Source: Lachnospiraceae bacterium (lineage in GTDB: Bacteria > Bacillota > Clostridia > Lachnospirales > Lachnospiraceae). From it: DNA of 27,427 nt. The stretch is taken from the NCBI GenBank assembly GCA_900766915.1, contig CAAFXE010000138.1:1-27427 (forward strand). The letters run 5' to 3'. Shown here one piece after another: positions 1-6,569 of the stretch; positions within the stretch are counted from its first letter, which is position 1, and each line of letters begins with the position of its first letter. The notes beneath the pieces are model-generated. The model saw only the letters and a program-made list of their open reading frames with translations, did no database searches and had not been told where the DNA came from. Made by a program: the position numbers and the translations under genes.

Positions 1-76
1 TCGTACCAGATACAGAGAAATGTCCATTCCTATGGCTCATTCTTCTGAGATATTTATTGATCATATATCAAAAAAA

Positions 77-93
77 TCCTTGATTTTCAAGGA
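77..93 (-). terminator. small A/T-flanked hairpin, possible minus-strand terminator
   Basis: Seven-base inverted repeat (TCCTTGA / TCAAGGA, loop TTT) with A-runs on both sides. Read on the minus strand the stem is followed by six T residues, as in a weak intrinsic terminator. No minus-strand gene reading toward it is seen, so it may only mark the edge between the upstream unit and the recombinase gene. Nothing else recognisable lies in bases 1-111. Confidence 0.25.
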
Positions 94-125
94 AAAAAGA
101 CTTGACATAATAGGGAGGATTTTAC

Positions 126-1301
126 ATGTTACTACAAAAGTTAAAAAGTATATTTTTCATACCATCACTACCCGCTGGAGAAGAAAAGTCACCCAGTCAA
201 TCCATTCTTTTAGAAGAACTATTAGATCAATGGCATGCCCACATGCTAAAAGAAGGCACATTTTCTCTTGGCACGATGAACAACTATAGTTCTGTTATTA
301 AAACCATAAAATGCATGCCTATCTCTAAAATGCCCATTGAGACAATTGATACCCATGAGCTGCAGATTTTCTTTGACAGTCTGGTTGTCGGATATGTTCG
401 TTTGGATGGTACATTTGTTTCGGGATACAGTCATTCGCATATTCTGGCGTTTTCGGCAGTGTTTCAGGGAGCATTTCGCTATGCAGTTTATCCATGCAAA
501 ATGATACAGGAAAATCCAATGCAGCAGGTGATTCTGCCAAGAGGGAAAGGAGAGTCGGAGCTATTTTATTCAAGTAAGATGCCGGAACAGGAACAAAAGG
601 TTCTCACAGATGGTCAGTTTCAATCGATTGTGAAATTTTTGGAGGAACGAAACAATCCGGCGTTGCTGCCCATTGAGATTGCATATTATACAGGACTCAG
701 GCTGGGAGAGGTGTGTGCATTGTTATGGGAGGACATTAATTTACAGGAACAGTATATGGTTATTCGCAGGTCTGTGATGATGAATCGCCTGGAAAATAAT
801 CGTCTGGAGTTTTCTGCTACGAAGCGCAATAAAGTAAGATATGTGTATTTTGGAAATGCATTGAAGGAAATTCTTATGAAAGCAAAAGAGGAGCAGGAGA
901 AACAAAGGCAGAAACTTGGAAAAGCATATAAGTCAAATTATTATGAACAGGTAGCATTGAATCAGAAATTGCATTTTCCACTCTATACAAGAAATGAAAC
1001 GGAAAAACTGCCGGATTCCTTTCAAAAAATCAATATGGTCTGTCTGCGCCCGGATGGGTCGTACGAAAGCAGGCGGACAGTCAGCAGTGTCTGTTCTCGT
1101 CTCAAGGAACAGTTGCCCGGGATGGAACATTTTCATTTTCATATGCTGCGGCACACCTATACCTGCAATCTTTTGCGGGCCGGTGCACGACCGAAAGACG
1201 TTCAGGAACTTTTGGGACACAATGATATTAATACAACGATGAATGTGTATGCGCATTCGGATAGGGAGGAGATTAAGAGAATTGTAGAAAAATTATTGTG
1301 A
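126..1301 (+). CDS. tyrosine recombinase / phage-type integrase
   Basis: Site-specific recombinase of 391 residues that would cut and rejoin DNA through a tyrosine-phosphate link. Visible in the sequence are an N-terminal SAM-like DNA-binding region (about 20-150) and a catalytic domain (about 165-391). The catalytic set is complete: Arg192 in TGLRLGEV, His339-x-x-Arg342 in HMLRHTY, His365 in LLGHND and Tyr375 in NVYAHSD. The start ATG is preceded by a strong AGGGAGGA ribosome-binding site at 112-119. The length and the long N-terminal arm fit integrases of conjugative or phage-like elements. No excisionase, relaxase, phage structural gene or tRNA attachment site is visible in the window, so it is either a remnant or the edge of an element lying to the left. 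Its target is unknown. Confidence 0.93.
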   Translation: MLLQKLKSIFFIPSLPAGEEKSPSQSILLEELLDQWHAHMLKEGTFSLGTMNNYSSVIKTIKCMPISKMPIETIDTHELQIFFDSLVVGYVRLDGTFVSGYSHSHILAFSAVFQGAFRYAVYPCKMIQENPMQQVILPRGKGESELFYSSKMPEQEQKVLTDGQFQSIVKFLEERNNPALLPIEIAYYTGLRLGEVCALLWEDINLQEQYMVIRRSVMMNRLENNRLEFSATKRNKVRYVYFGNALKEILMKAKEEQEKQRQKLGKAYKSNYYEQVALNQKLHFPLYTRNETEKLPDSFQKINMVCLRPDGSYESRRTVSSVCSRLKEQLPGMEHFHFHMLRHTYTCNLLRAGARPKDVQELLGHNDINTTMNVYAHSDREEIKRIVEKLL

Positions 1302-1315
1302 AAGGCAAACCTTTC
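1300..1315. repeat. short GAAAGG-CAAA-CCTTTC hairpin, copy 1
   Basis: Perfect six-pair stem with a four-base loop that begins inside the stop codon of the recombinase gene. No T-run follows, so it is a poor terminator. A near-identical element (AAAGGC-R-AACCTTTCCT) occurs at 5400-5415 ahead of the pilin promoter. The rest of 1316-1502 shows no convincing gene; only weak inverted repeats are seen. Confidence 0.45.
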
Positions 1316-1502
1316 CTGTCCCTATAAAAAGATTGAGATATCCTTACTCTTATGTTAGTATGTCAGTAAGCAAAGTTTCTTAAACCCATTATATCAAAAG
1401 TGGGAAATTCAATTCATTCTATTTGCAGAGCAATATCTGTGTCTTTGAGAAATTCATGCTTAATCCCATAGTTTAGCGGAAGTTCTCGAAGCTACTGCAA
1501 AT

Positions 1503-1535
1503 GTGAACTTCCAAAATTTTTATAAGGAGGTTCAC
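1503..1535 (+). promoter_or_regulatory. hairpin that sequesters a ribosome-binding site
   Basis: Bases 1503-1512 pair with 1526-1535 (ten pairs, one of them G-U) around a 13-base A/T loop. The right arm contains the GGAGG ribosome-binding site, and the ATG follows at 1537. In RNA the fold would hide the site, so translation of the downstream gene may be kept low or be conditional. The pairing is read directly; the regulatory role is inference. Confidence 0.55.
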
Positions 1536-1536
1536 G

Positions 1537-2402
1537 ATGAACGAAGAGTCAAAGGAAAAGACTACACTTCAATGGCATCCGGCATTTTATGCGGGAATCC
1601 AGATTGAACTTGCAGAAGATGCTCATCATCTAAGTTTTGAAAACGAGCATCAGTTAGGAACAAAGCCTAAAGAAATCGATGTATTAATCATCAAAAAAGA
1701 CCCTGGGGTGTCTATCAGAAAAATATTGGGAGAATATTCAGAAAACACAACATTATTGAGTACAAATCTCCGGAAGATTATCTGAGCATTGATGATTTCT
1801 ATAAGGTTTATGGATATGCATGTTTCTACAAATCAGATACAAGTACTGTAAATGATATCAAGGTAGATGAGATTACGATTTCATTTGTCACAAAATGTTA
1901 TCCAAGAAAAGTTATCAAACACTTGGAAAAAGAACAGCATCTTGAAGTTTGTAAGCAGGGAAGAGGAATTTATTATGTATATGGAGAACGGTTTCCGATA
2001 CAATTTATAATAACATCGCAATTGCCGAAGGAGATGAATTTCTGGCTCCATCATCTGACAAATGATTTAAAGAAAGTAGAAGAAGCGGAAAACCTGCTGA
2101 GAGAATATAAAAATTACAAGGATGATAATTTACATCAGTCGTTAATGGATATCATTGTTCAGGCAAACAAAGAAGTGTTTAAGGAGGCGAGAGGAATGTG
2201 TCAGGCATTATATGAACTCATGGAAGATGAGATAAAGGAAAGAGAAGAAGTGGCAGAAAAAAATGGGGAAAAGCGAGGAGAAGTACGAGGAAAGCAGAAT
2301 GCATTTCTTGAAATGGTTAGGGATGGCTTTATTACAGAGCAGGAAGCGGCAAAACGCCTGAATATGACAGAAGCAGAAATATTGAAACTTCTGAAAAGTT
2401 AA
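1537..2402 (+). pseudogene. frameshifted Rpn-like PD-(D/E)XK nuclease / transposase-family protein
   Basis: The frame starting at the ATG ends at 1785, but from about 1719 a second frame continues the same protein to 2402. Adding one A to the five-A run at 1719-1723 restores an uninterrupted protein of about 288 residues. The restored product begins with a conserved WHPAFYAGIQIEL stretch, has HQLGTKPKEIDVLII (candidate metal-binding Asp) and IIEYKSPEDY (Glu-x-Lys of a PD-(D/E)XK fold), and ends in a Glu/Lys-rich coiled region with a small helix-turn-helix-like tail (ITEQEAAKRLNMTEAEIL). That layout resembles the Rpn/PDDEXK family that is abundant in Lachnospiraceae. The unshifted product stops before the Glu-x-Lys, so it should be inactive. 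A sequencing error or programmed slippage at the A-run cannot be excluded. Confidence 0.75.
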
Positions 2403-2406
2403 AAAT

Positions 2407-2431
2407 GGGACATTGGAACCGTCCCTTGTCC
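2407..2431 (+). repeat. GGGACA...GAACCGTCCCTTGTCC repeat, single copy
   Basis: A 25-base element immediately after the broken nuclease gene. Its last 15 bases match the reverse complement of the left arm of the hairpin at 6469-6520 exactly, and the rest differs by only a few bases. It is a half copy of a REP-like dispersed repeat, lying just upstream of the ribosome-binding site of the next gene. Confidence 0.6.
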
Positions 2432-2449
2432 TAATGGGAGGGCTGCAAT

Positions 2450-3259
2450 TTGCTGGAATCAAAATATCTTTCAATAATTTCAAATGGAAATAAGCTGATC
2501 CTTGACAGCAGTACGATACTCTATGTGCTTATGGACAAGAAGGTCGCAGAAATCCATGTGACTGGCGGTAAAATCTATGAAACGAGAATGACACTGGGGG
2601 AATTGGAAGAAAAGCTGGGCGATGGATTTATAAAAATTCATCGTGGATGTCTCGTGTCGGTAATGGCGATACATGATATTACCGATAAAATCAATCTCAG
2701 CAATGGCGAAGCACTAAGCTATACGCTTAGGAAGAAAAAACAGATCATTGATCAATTCCTTTCCAAGCAGGAGTCTGTCATTAGAAGCTTTGAAAGCTCC
2801 GATACCCCTGCGACAGCGGCAGAGTATTGCAGACATTATAGCGGGTTCGATTCACTGCCTTTTGCATTCACAGATATTGAAATGGTCTTCAATGATGAAA
2901 AACATGCAGTGGACTGGATTTTCCGATATGCGAATCCCGCACTTGCAAAGCTGGAGAAACAGCCTCTGGAGCGTCTGGTTGGAAGCTCTTTTGGCAGTCT
3001 GTTTAGCAACATGGATTCCAAATGGCTGCTTGCGTACGAGCGTGCAACGCTTTATCATGAAGTACTTGAAATCATTGACTATAGTCCGGAAATCGACACC
3101 TATTTAAAAATCATCTGCTTTCCTACTTTCAAGGGTCATTGCGGATGCTTTCTTTTCGATATCTCGGAGATCAAATTGCTCCAAAACAGCCGGGATGCAC
3201 AAACTGCGTTGATGCTCTATATGGGGAAGCAAATAAAAAAGGATGGTCTTAATGAATAG
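2450..3259 (+). CDS. LytTR DNA-binding regulator with C-terminal PAS-like domain
   Basis: Probable transcription factor of 269 residues. Residues 1-105 look like a LytTR DNA-binding domain: a beta-rich segment, then GDGFIKIHRGCLVSV, the typical LytTR signature. Residues about 125-260 look like a PAS sensor domain (LPFAFTDIEMVF followed by IFRYANPALAKLE). The order is unusual, because LytTR domains normally sit at the C-terminus behind a receiver or membrane domain. It starts with TTG, chosen because GGGAGGG at 2436-2442 is well spaced from it and the LytTR fold begins at residue 2. It lies 131 bases upstream of the c-di-GMP phosphodiesterase gene and may regulate that gene or the pilus operon beyond it. 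Ligand and targets are unknown. Confidence 0.82.
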   Translation: MLESKYLSIISNGNKLILDSSTILYVLMDKKVAEIHVTGGKIYETRMTLGELEEKLGDGFIKIHRGCLVSVMAIHDITDKINLSNGEALSYTLRKKKQIIDQFLSKQESVIRSFESSDTPATAAEYCRHYSGFDSLPFAFTDIEMVFNDEKHAVDWIFRYANPALAKLEKQPLERLVGSSFGSLFSNMDSKWLLAYERATLYHEVLEIIDYSPEIDTYLKIICFPTFKGHCGCFLFDISEIKLLQNSRDAQTALMLYMGKQIKKDGLNE

Positions 3260-3308
3260 GTATTCATGTCGATTCGTACCATAATATTGTCGTTTGGTGC
3301 CAACCTGA

Positions 3309-3337
3309 TTGAAAAACGAAATTGCAGTATTTATAAT
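3309..3337 (+). promoter_or_regulatory. promoter for the EAL gene
   Basis: TTGAAA at 3309-3314 and TATAAT at 3332-3337 with a 17-base spacer: a near-consensus housekeeping promoter, giving a start near 3344 and a leader of about 45 bases. The upstream LytTR gene ends at 3259, so the EAL gene can be expressed separately. Confidence 0.7.
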
Positions 3338-3370
3338 TCTCTATGCAAATTGGTAATGTAGAATTATAAA
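3330..3370. repeat. perfect 11-base inverted repeat overlapping the -10 box and ending at the ribosome-binding site
   Basis: The arms at 3330-3340 and 3360-3370 are exact reverse complements, separated by 19 bases. The left arm contains the TATAAT -10 box, and the right arm directly precedes GGAGATGA. It could be an operator, for example for the LytTR protein next door. Only part of it would be transcribed, so a protein-binding site is more likely than an RNA switch. Confidence 0.6.
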
Positions 3371-3390
3371 GGAGATGAAGTGAAAAATAT

Positions 3391-5331
3391 ATGAAGATAC
3401 TATATTTTGATCTATCTGCAATCGTCATTATGCTGGTGATGATTGCAATCTTGCTTTCTCGCAAAATCAAGGGAAACAGGACGTATAAACTCCTGATGGC
3501 AGTGTATATCAATGTACTTGTCACCACGATTTTTGACTTATGGTCAGAAGCGTATAACATCTGGTTCTTGGCGAAGAGTTCAGATTCTACATTTCGATAT
3601 ATATTGTATTATGGATATTTTTTTAGTCGGAATCTGACACCGCCACTGTTTCAGCTGTATCTTTGTTCGGTTACGGATACCTGGCATGTTCTGAAAAAGC
3701 GCAGATGGATGCAGCTCCTGTTTGCAGCTCCGTATACCATGGTCTGTTTACTGCTTTTTTCTAATCTGTTTTTTCACAATGTATTCTACTTTGATCAGAA
3801 TTTAATCTATATTAGAGGTCCTATATTTTACGGACTTCATATTTGTGCATTTTTATATTTTGTAATTGGAATTGTATTTTTGATTATCTACAGAAAAGTC
3901 CTTGCCGTAGACAAGCTTTTTGCACTGATATGCTTTTATCCATGGAATTTGATTGCGATCATGGTTCAGGCCATCATTCCGGAGTACCTGGTGGAGATGT
4001 TCCTGAATACAATTTCGCTGTTTTTGATTTCAAACATCGTACAGCGGCCTGAGGAACTGATCAATCCGGTCATAGGAATCCGAAGTCATGTGGCTTATTC
4101 ATCGGATATGAAAAAGGCGGTTTATCTCCAAAAACCGGTGCGGGTGCTCGTTGCTAAAATTGTTAATTATCAGTCTTTACTTGCCATACTGGGCAATGAT
4201 ACCTGCAATCATCTCATGAGGCAGATTTCAGATAAAATGCAAACCTCCTTCTACCGCAAACATCATATGGCGGATCTTTATTACCTGGAAAATGGACTAT
4301 TTGCAGCAGTATCAGAAGTGGAGGATCCGAAATATTACCGGAATGCTGCCAGATGCTTTTCTGACTCCATTCATGGTGATTTTCAGATGGGAAGACTGGA
4401 GTTGGAAATAAATCCATGTCTCTGTGTTTTTCGATGTCCCGAGGATTTTGAAGAATATGAAAAAATGATGTCGTGGGTGAACAGCTTTTCTTCCTACCTT
4501 CCCGCAAATGGGGCGATCACTTTTCTGGAGGATGAAAATGACAGGCAGAAAGTTGGGTTCCATCTGAGAAATGAAATTGACAGAATCGTGATCAAAGCAA
4601 TTGAGGAAAAACGCTTTCAGATTTATTACCAGCCGATTTATTCTGTTGCAAAGAAGCAATTTACATCTGCGGAAGCCCTGATTCGTCTGTTCGATGAAAA
4701 GTACGGATTTATCTCACCGGAATTGTTGATTACTGCAGCAGAAAAAAATGGAACCATTCTCCAGATTGGAGAGTATGTCCTGGACAGTGTCTGCCGTTTT
4801 ATTTCGGAATGTTCCAAGGAGGGGCTTCCTATTGAATACATAGAACTGAATTTGTCCATGAAGCAGTGTATACAGATGAATCTTACGGATAAAGTACTAT
4901 TTTATCTGAATAAATATAATCTGAAACCGGAGCAGCTCAATCTGGAGATCACGGAAACGGCCGCAAATACTGCCCATGATATCGTGGAAGAGAATCTTAT
5001 GTCACTTTCAGAACAGGGGATTGCACTGTCTTTGGATGATTACGGCACGGGATATTCTAATCTTAGCAGAATAATTTCTTTGCCATTTCGTATCGTTAAG
5101 ATAGACAAGAGCATGACGGATAAGGTTTTTGAGCCAAAGATCAATACGATCCTGAAATACAACATCAAGCTGCTGAAGGAAATTGGAATGGAGATTGTTG
5201 TGGAGGGTGTGGAAACCGAAGAGGTTTTGAAACAGTTCGAAGAAATGAACTGTGACTTTATCCAGGGGTATTATTTTTCCAGACCTCTGCCTCAGGCAGA
5301 ATTTTTGAAGTTTATAAAAGAGAACAGCTAG
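3391..5331 (+). CDS. membrane-bound c-di-GMP phosphodiesterase (7TM - degenerate GGDEF - EAL)
   Basis: Protein of 646 residues expected to hydrolyse cyclic di-GMP to pGpG at the membrane. Residues 1-215 contain about seven hydrophobic helices. Residues about 240-395 form a GGDEF-like domain without a GGDEF motif (the position reads around ENGLFAAV), so it is probably regulatory. Residues about 405-646 are an EAL domain with the expected active-site motifs: SAEALIRL, ELNLSM, LEITET, LDDYGTGYSN, VKIDKS, VVEGVET and QGYYFSRPL. The ATG is 15 bases from the nearest GGAG, a rather long spacing, but no better start exists. It lies between a LytTR-PAS regulator and the type IV pilus operon. c-di-GMP is known to control type IV pili in clostridia, so a role in pilus control is a reasonable inference. 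Confidence 0.92.
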   Translation: MKILYFDLSAIVIMLVMIAILLSRKIKGNRTYKLLMAVYINVLVTTIFDLWSEAYNIWFLAKSSDSTFRYILYYGYFFSRNLTPPLFQLYLCSVTDTWHVLKKRRWMQLLFAAPYTMVCLLLFSNLFFHNVFYFDQNLIYIRGPIFYGLHICAFLYFVIGIVFLIIYRKVLAVDKLFALICFYPWNLIAIMVQAIIPEYLVEMFLNTISLFLISNIVQRPEELINPVIGIRSHVAYSSDMKKAVYLQKPVRVLVAKIVNYQSLLAILGNDTCNHLMRQISDKMQTSFYRKHHMADLYYLENGLFAAVSEVEDPKYYRNAARCFSDSIHGDFQMGRLELEINPCLCVFRCPEDFEEYEKMMSWVNSFSSYLPANGAITFLEDENDRQKVGFHLRNEIDRIVIKAIEEKRFQIYYQPIYSVAKKQFTSAEALIRLFDEKYGFISPELLITAAEKNGTILQIGEYVLDSVCRFISECSKEGLPIEYIELNLSMKQCIQMNLTDKVLFYLNKYNLKPEQLNLEITETAANTAHDIVEENLMSLSEQGIALSLDDYGTGYSNLSRIISLPFRIVKIDKSMTDKVFEPKINTILKYNIKLLKEIGMEIVVEGVETEEVLKQFEEMNCDFIQGYYFSRPLPQAEFLKFIKENS

Positions 5332-5385
5332 GGGCAGGTGCGTGGTTAACCAATGTGTGACCACGAACCTGTCCTTTTGTTCTTT
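5332..5385 (+). terminator. intrinsic terminator after the EAL gene
   Basis: Stem 5332-5346 with 5360-5374 (13 Watson-Crick pairs, one G-U, one mismatch), a 13-base loop, then TTTTGTTCTTT. It starts right after the TAG stop and isolates the EAL gene from the pilus operon. Confidence 0.85.
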
Positions 5386-5415
5386 GGAAAGTTGTCAAAA
5401 AAGGCGAACCTTTCC
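5386..5415. repeat. nested hairpins; copy 2 of the AAAGGC-R-AACCTTTCC element
   Basis: An inner stem AAAGG (5400-5404) / CCTTT (5409-5413) around CGAA lies within reach of an alternative outer pairing GGAAAG (5386-5391) / CTTTCC (5410-5415). It is the relative of the hairpin at 1300-1315. It abuts the -35 box of the pilin promoter, so it could be part of a control site. Confidence 0.4.
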
Positions 5416-5444
5416 TTGTGCTGTTATAAGAATTTTGCTATAAT
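5416..5444 (+). promoter_or_regulatory. extended -10 promoter of the pilus operon
   Basis: TGCTATAAT at 5436-5444 is a full extended -10 element. TTGTGC at 5416-5421 is a moderate -35 at 17-base spacing. Transcription would start near 5451, leaving a leader of only about 22 bases before the pilin ATG, too short for a c-di-GMP riboswitch. Confidence 0.75.
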
Positions 5445-5472
5445 GAACAGATTGAATGAAAGGTAAGGATAA

Positions 5473-6459
5473 ATGAAAAAACAATATCAGAAAGGATTTA
5501 CATTAGCAGAGCTTTTGATTGTGGTTGCAATTATTGGTGTTTTGGTGGCTATTTCAATTCCAATGTTTACATCTCAACTGGAGAAAAGCCGTGAGGCGGT
5601 AGATCTGGCGAATGTAAGAAGTGCTTATGCACAGGTAATGGCTGCAGCGATCGTAGAAGATACATCTTCTCCACTGTATGTGAATGGAGAATATCAGATG
5701 AGCGTACCATTAAAGCAAACGATTAAAGGTTGGACCATGGATGAGGACAAGCTTGTCATAGGCGGTATCTCAAAAAATGCCCCGCAGGTAGAAGGAAAGC
5801 AGCCTCAGTGGCGAGGTACCCCAAGGCCGAATGGCCGATGCCGGGTGTCTGTGTCAGAGGGAACTGCGTACATATATTGGGGAGAGGATCATATTAACTC
5901 CGTTTCAGCGGCAGACTTTTTGACAAAGGATATTCTGGAGAAGGCTTTGGGAACAAGCTATGGCTATACAGTCATTAATTCAAATGAAAAATACGAGCAG
6001 AATGGCGGTACGCAAAAGTTTTTGGATTATGCAAAAAAATATGGGTTTGATCTTGTAAATGATTATGGTGCGGCTACATGGCAGATTTATGTAAAGGGAT
6101 CAGATTCAGGTCCATTTCTTCAAAATCCTGCAATATACTGGTCTACAGTTAAACTTGACAATAATATGGTGCCGGATAATGGGAAAAAGACATTTGTTCC
6201 TGTGATTGGATTTCGAAATGGAAATTATGACGTATATTATGCGGAGGTTGTTAAGTATAATCCGGGAGGTGCGAAGGAATATCTTTCAATAAAAAATAAT
6301 TTTGCAAATGTCCAAGATGGCGAAAACGGTCTTGGTGGATCTGCGACATTCCAGTTTGACAGTTATGAAAAAGCCAAGGAGAAATATGATGAATTGATGG
6401 AGAGGTTCCAAAAGAATGGAACGATCACTGCTACGGATATTAGTGATTTGAAACTGTGA
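5473..6459 (+). CDS. pilA: type IV prepilin, likely major-type pilin
   Basis: Prepilin of 328 residues. The class III leader MKKQYQKG is followed by FTLAELLIVVAIIGVLVAISIP, so the peptidase would cut after Gly8 and methylate Phe1, and Glu5 of the mature protein is present. The hydrophobic alpha1 stem is followed by SREAVDLANVRSAYAQVM, typical of pilins, and a globular domain of about 280 residues, larger than the 120-170 residues of many major pilins. The ribosome-binding site AAGGA lies 3-8 bases before the ATG. It heads the pilus cluster and is separated from the following genes by a strong hairpin, which fits higher expression of this first gene. Calling it the major pilin is inference from position and its canonical leader; it could be a large minor pilin. 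Confidence 0.88.
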   Translation: MKKQYQKGFTLAELLIVVAIIGVLVAISIPMFTSQLEKSREAVDLANVRSAYAQVMAAAIVEDTSSPLYVNGEYQMSVPLKQTIKGWTMDEDKLVIGGISKNAPQVEGKQPQWRGTPRPNGRCRVSVSEGTAYIYWGEDHINSVSAADFLTKDILEKALGTSYGYTVINSNEKYEQNGGTQKFLDYAKKYGFDLVNDYGAATWQIYVKGSDSGPFLQNPAIYWSTVKLDNNMVPDNGKKTFVPVIGFRNGNYDVYYAEVVKYNPGGAKEYLSIKNNFANVQDGENGLGGSATFQFDSYEKAKEKYDELMERFQKNGTITATDISDLKL

Positions 6460-6468
6460 GCAAGCGAA

Positions 6469-6520
6469 GGACAAGGGACGGTTCTTTGTCCCGCCCCGGA
6501 CAAAGAACCATCCCCTGTCC
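6469..6520. repeat. large inverted repeat of the GGGAC hairpin family
   Basis: The arms at 6469-6491 and 6498-6520 pair at 21 of 23 positions around the spacer CGCCCC. A single copy of the same element lies at 2407-2431. Hairpins of this GGACAAAGAACC type are dispersed in many clostridial genomes and look like REP or miniature mobile elements; that identification is from memory. There is no T-run on the + strand, but the fold could still protect the upstream pilin mRNA or reduce read-through. Confidence 0.8.
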
Positions 6521-6524
6521 CAGG

Positions 6525-6553
6525 TTGCCTTGAAATACAAATTATGATACAAT
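6525..6553 (+). promoter_or_regulatory. internal promoter with extended -10
   Basis: TTGCCT at 6525-6530, then 17 bases, then TACAAT at 6548-6553 preceded by TGA, forming an extended -10. It lies between the hairpin repeat and the next start. Transcription would start near 6560, only about 10 bases from the ATG at 6570, so the mRNA may be almost leaderless; no good ribosome-binding site is seen. Confidence 0.5.
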
Positions 6554-6569
6554 AATCAGGTTATGAAAG

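Noticed and set aside
1..125. tRNA gene or attachment site next to the integrase
   Set aside because: No cloverleaf-like sequence or direct repeat is visible here or after 1301.
102..130. TTGACA at 102-107 as the promoter of the integrase gene
   Set aside because: A -10 box at correct spacing would fall on the ATG itself, after the ribosome-binding site.
1923..2402. Separate small gene starting at TTG 1923
   Set aside because: The frame is open and homologous in content back to the A-run at 1719, and no ribosome-binding site precedes 1923; it is the 3' part of the broken gene.
5386..5472. c-di-GMP riboswitch before the pilin gene
   Set aside because: The predicted transcript leader is only about 22 bases and no conserved riboswitch core is visible.
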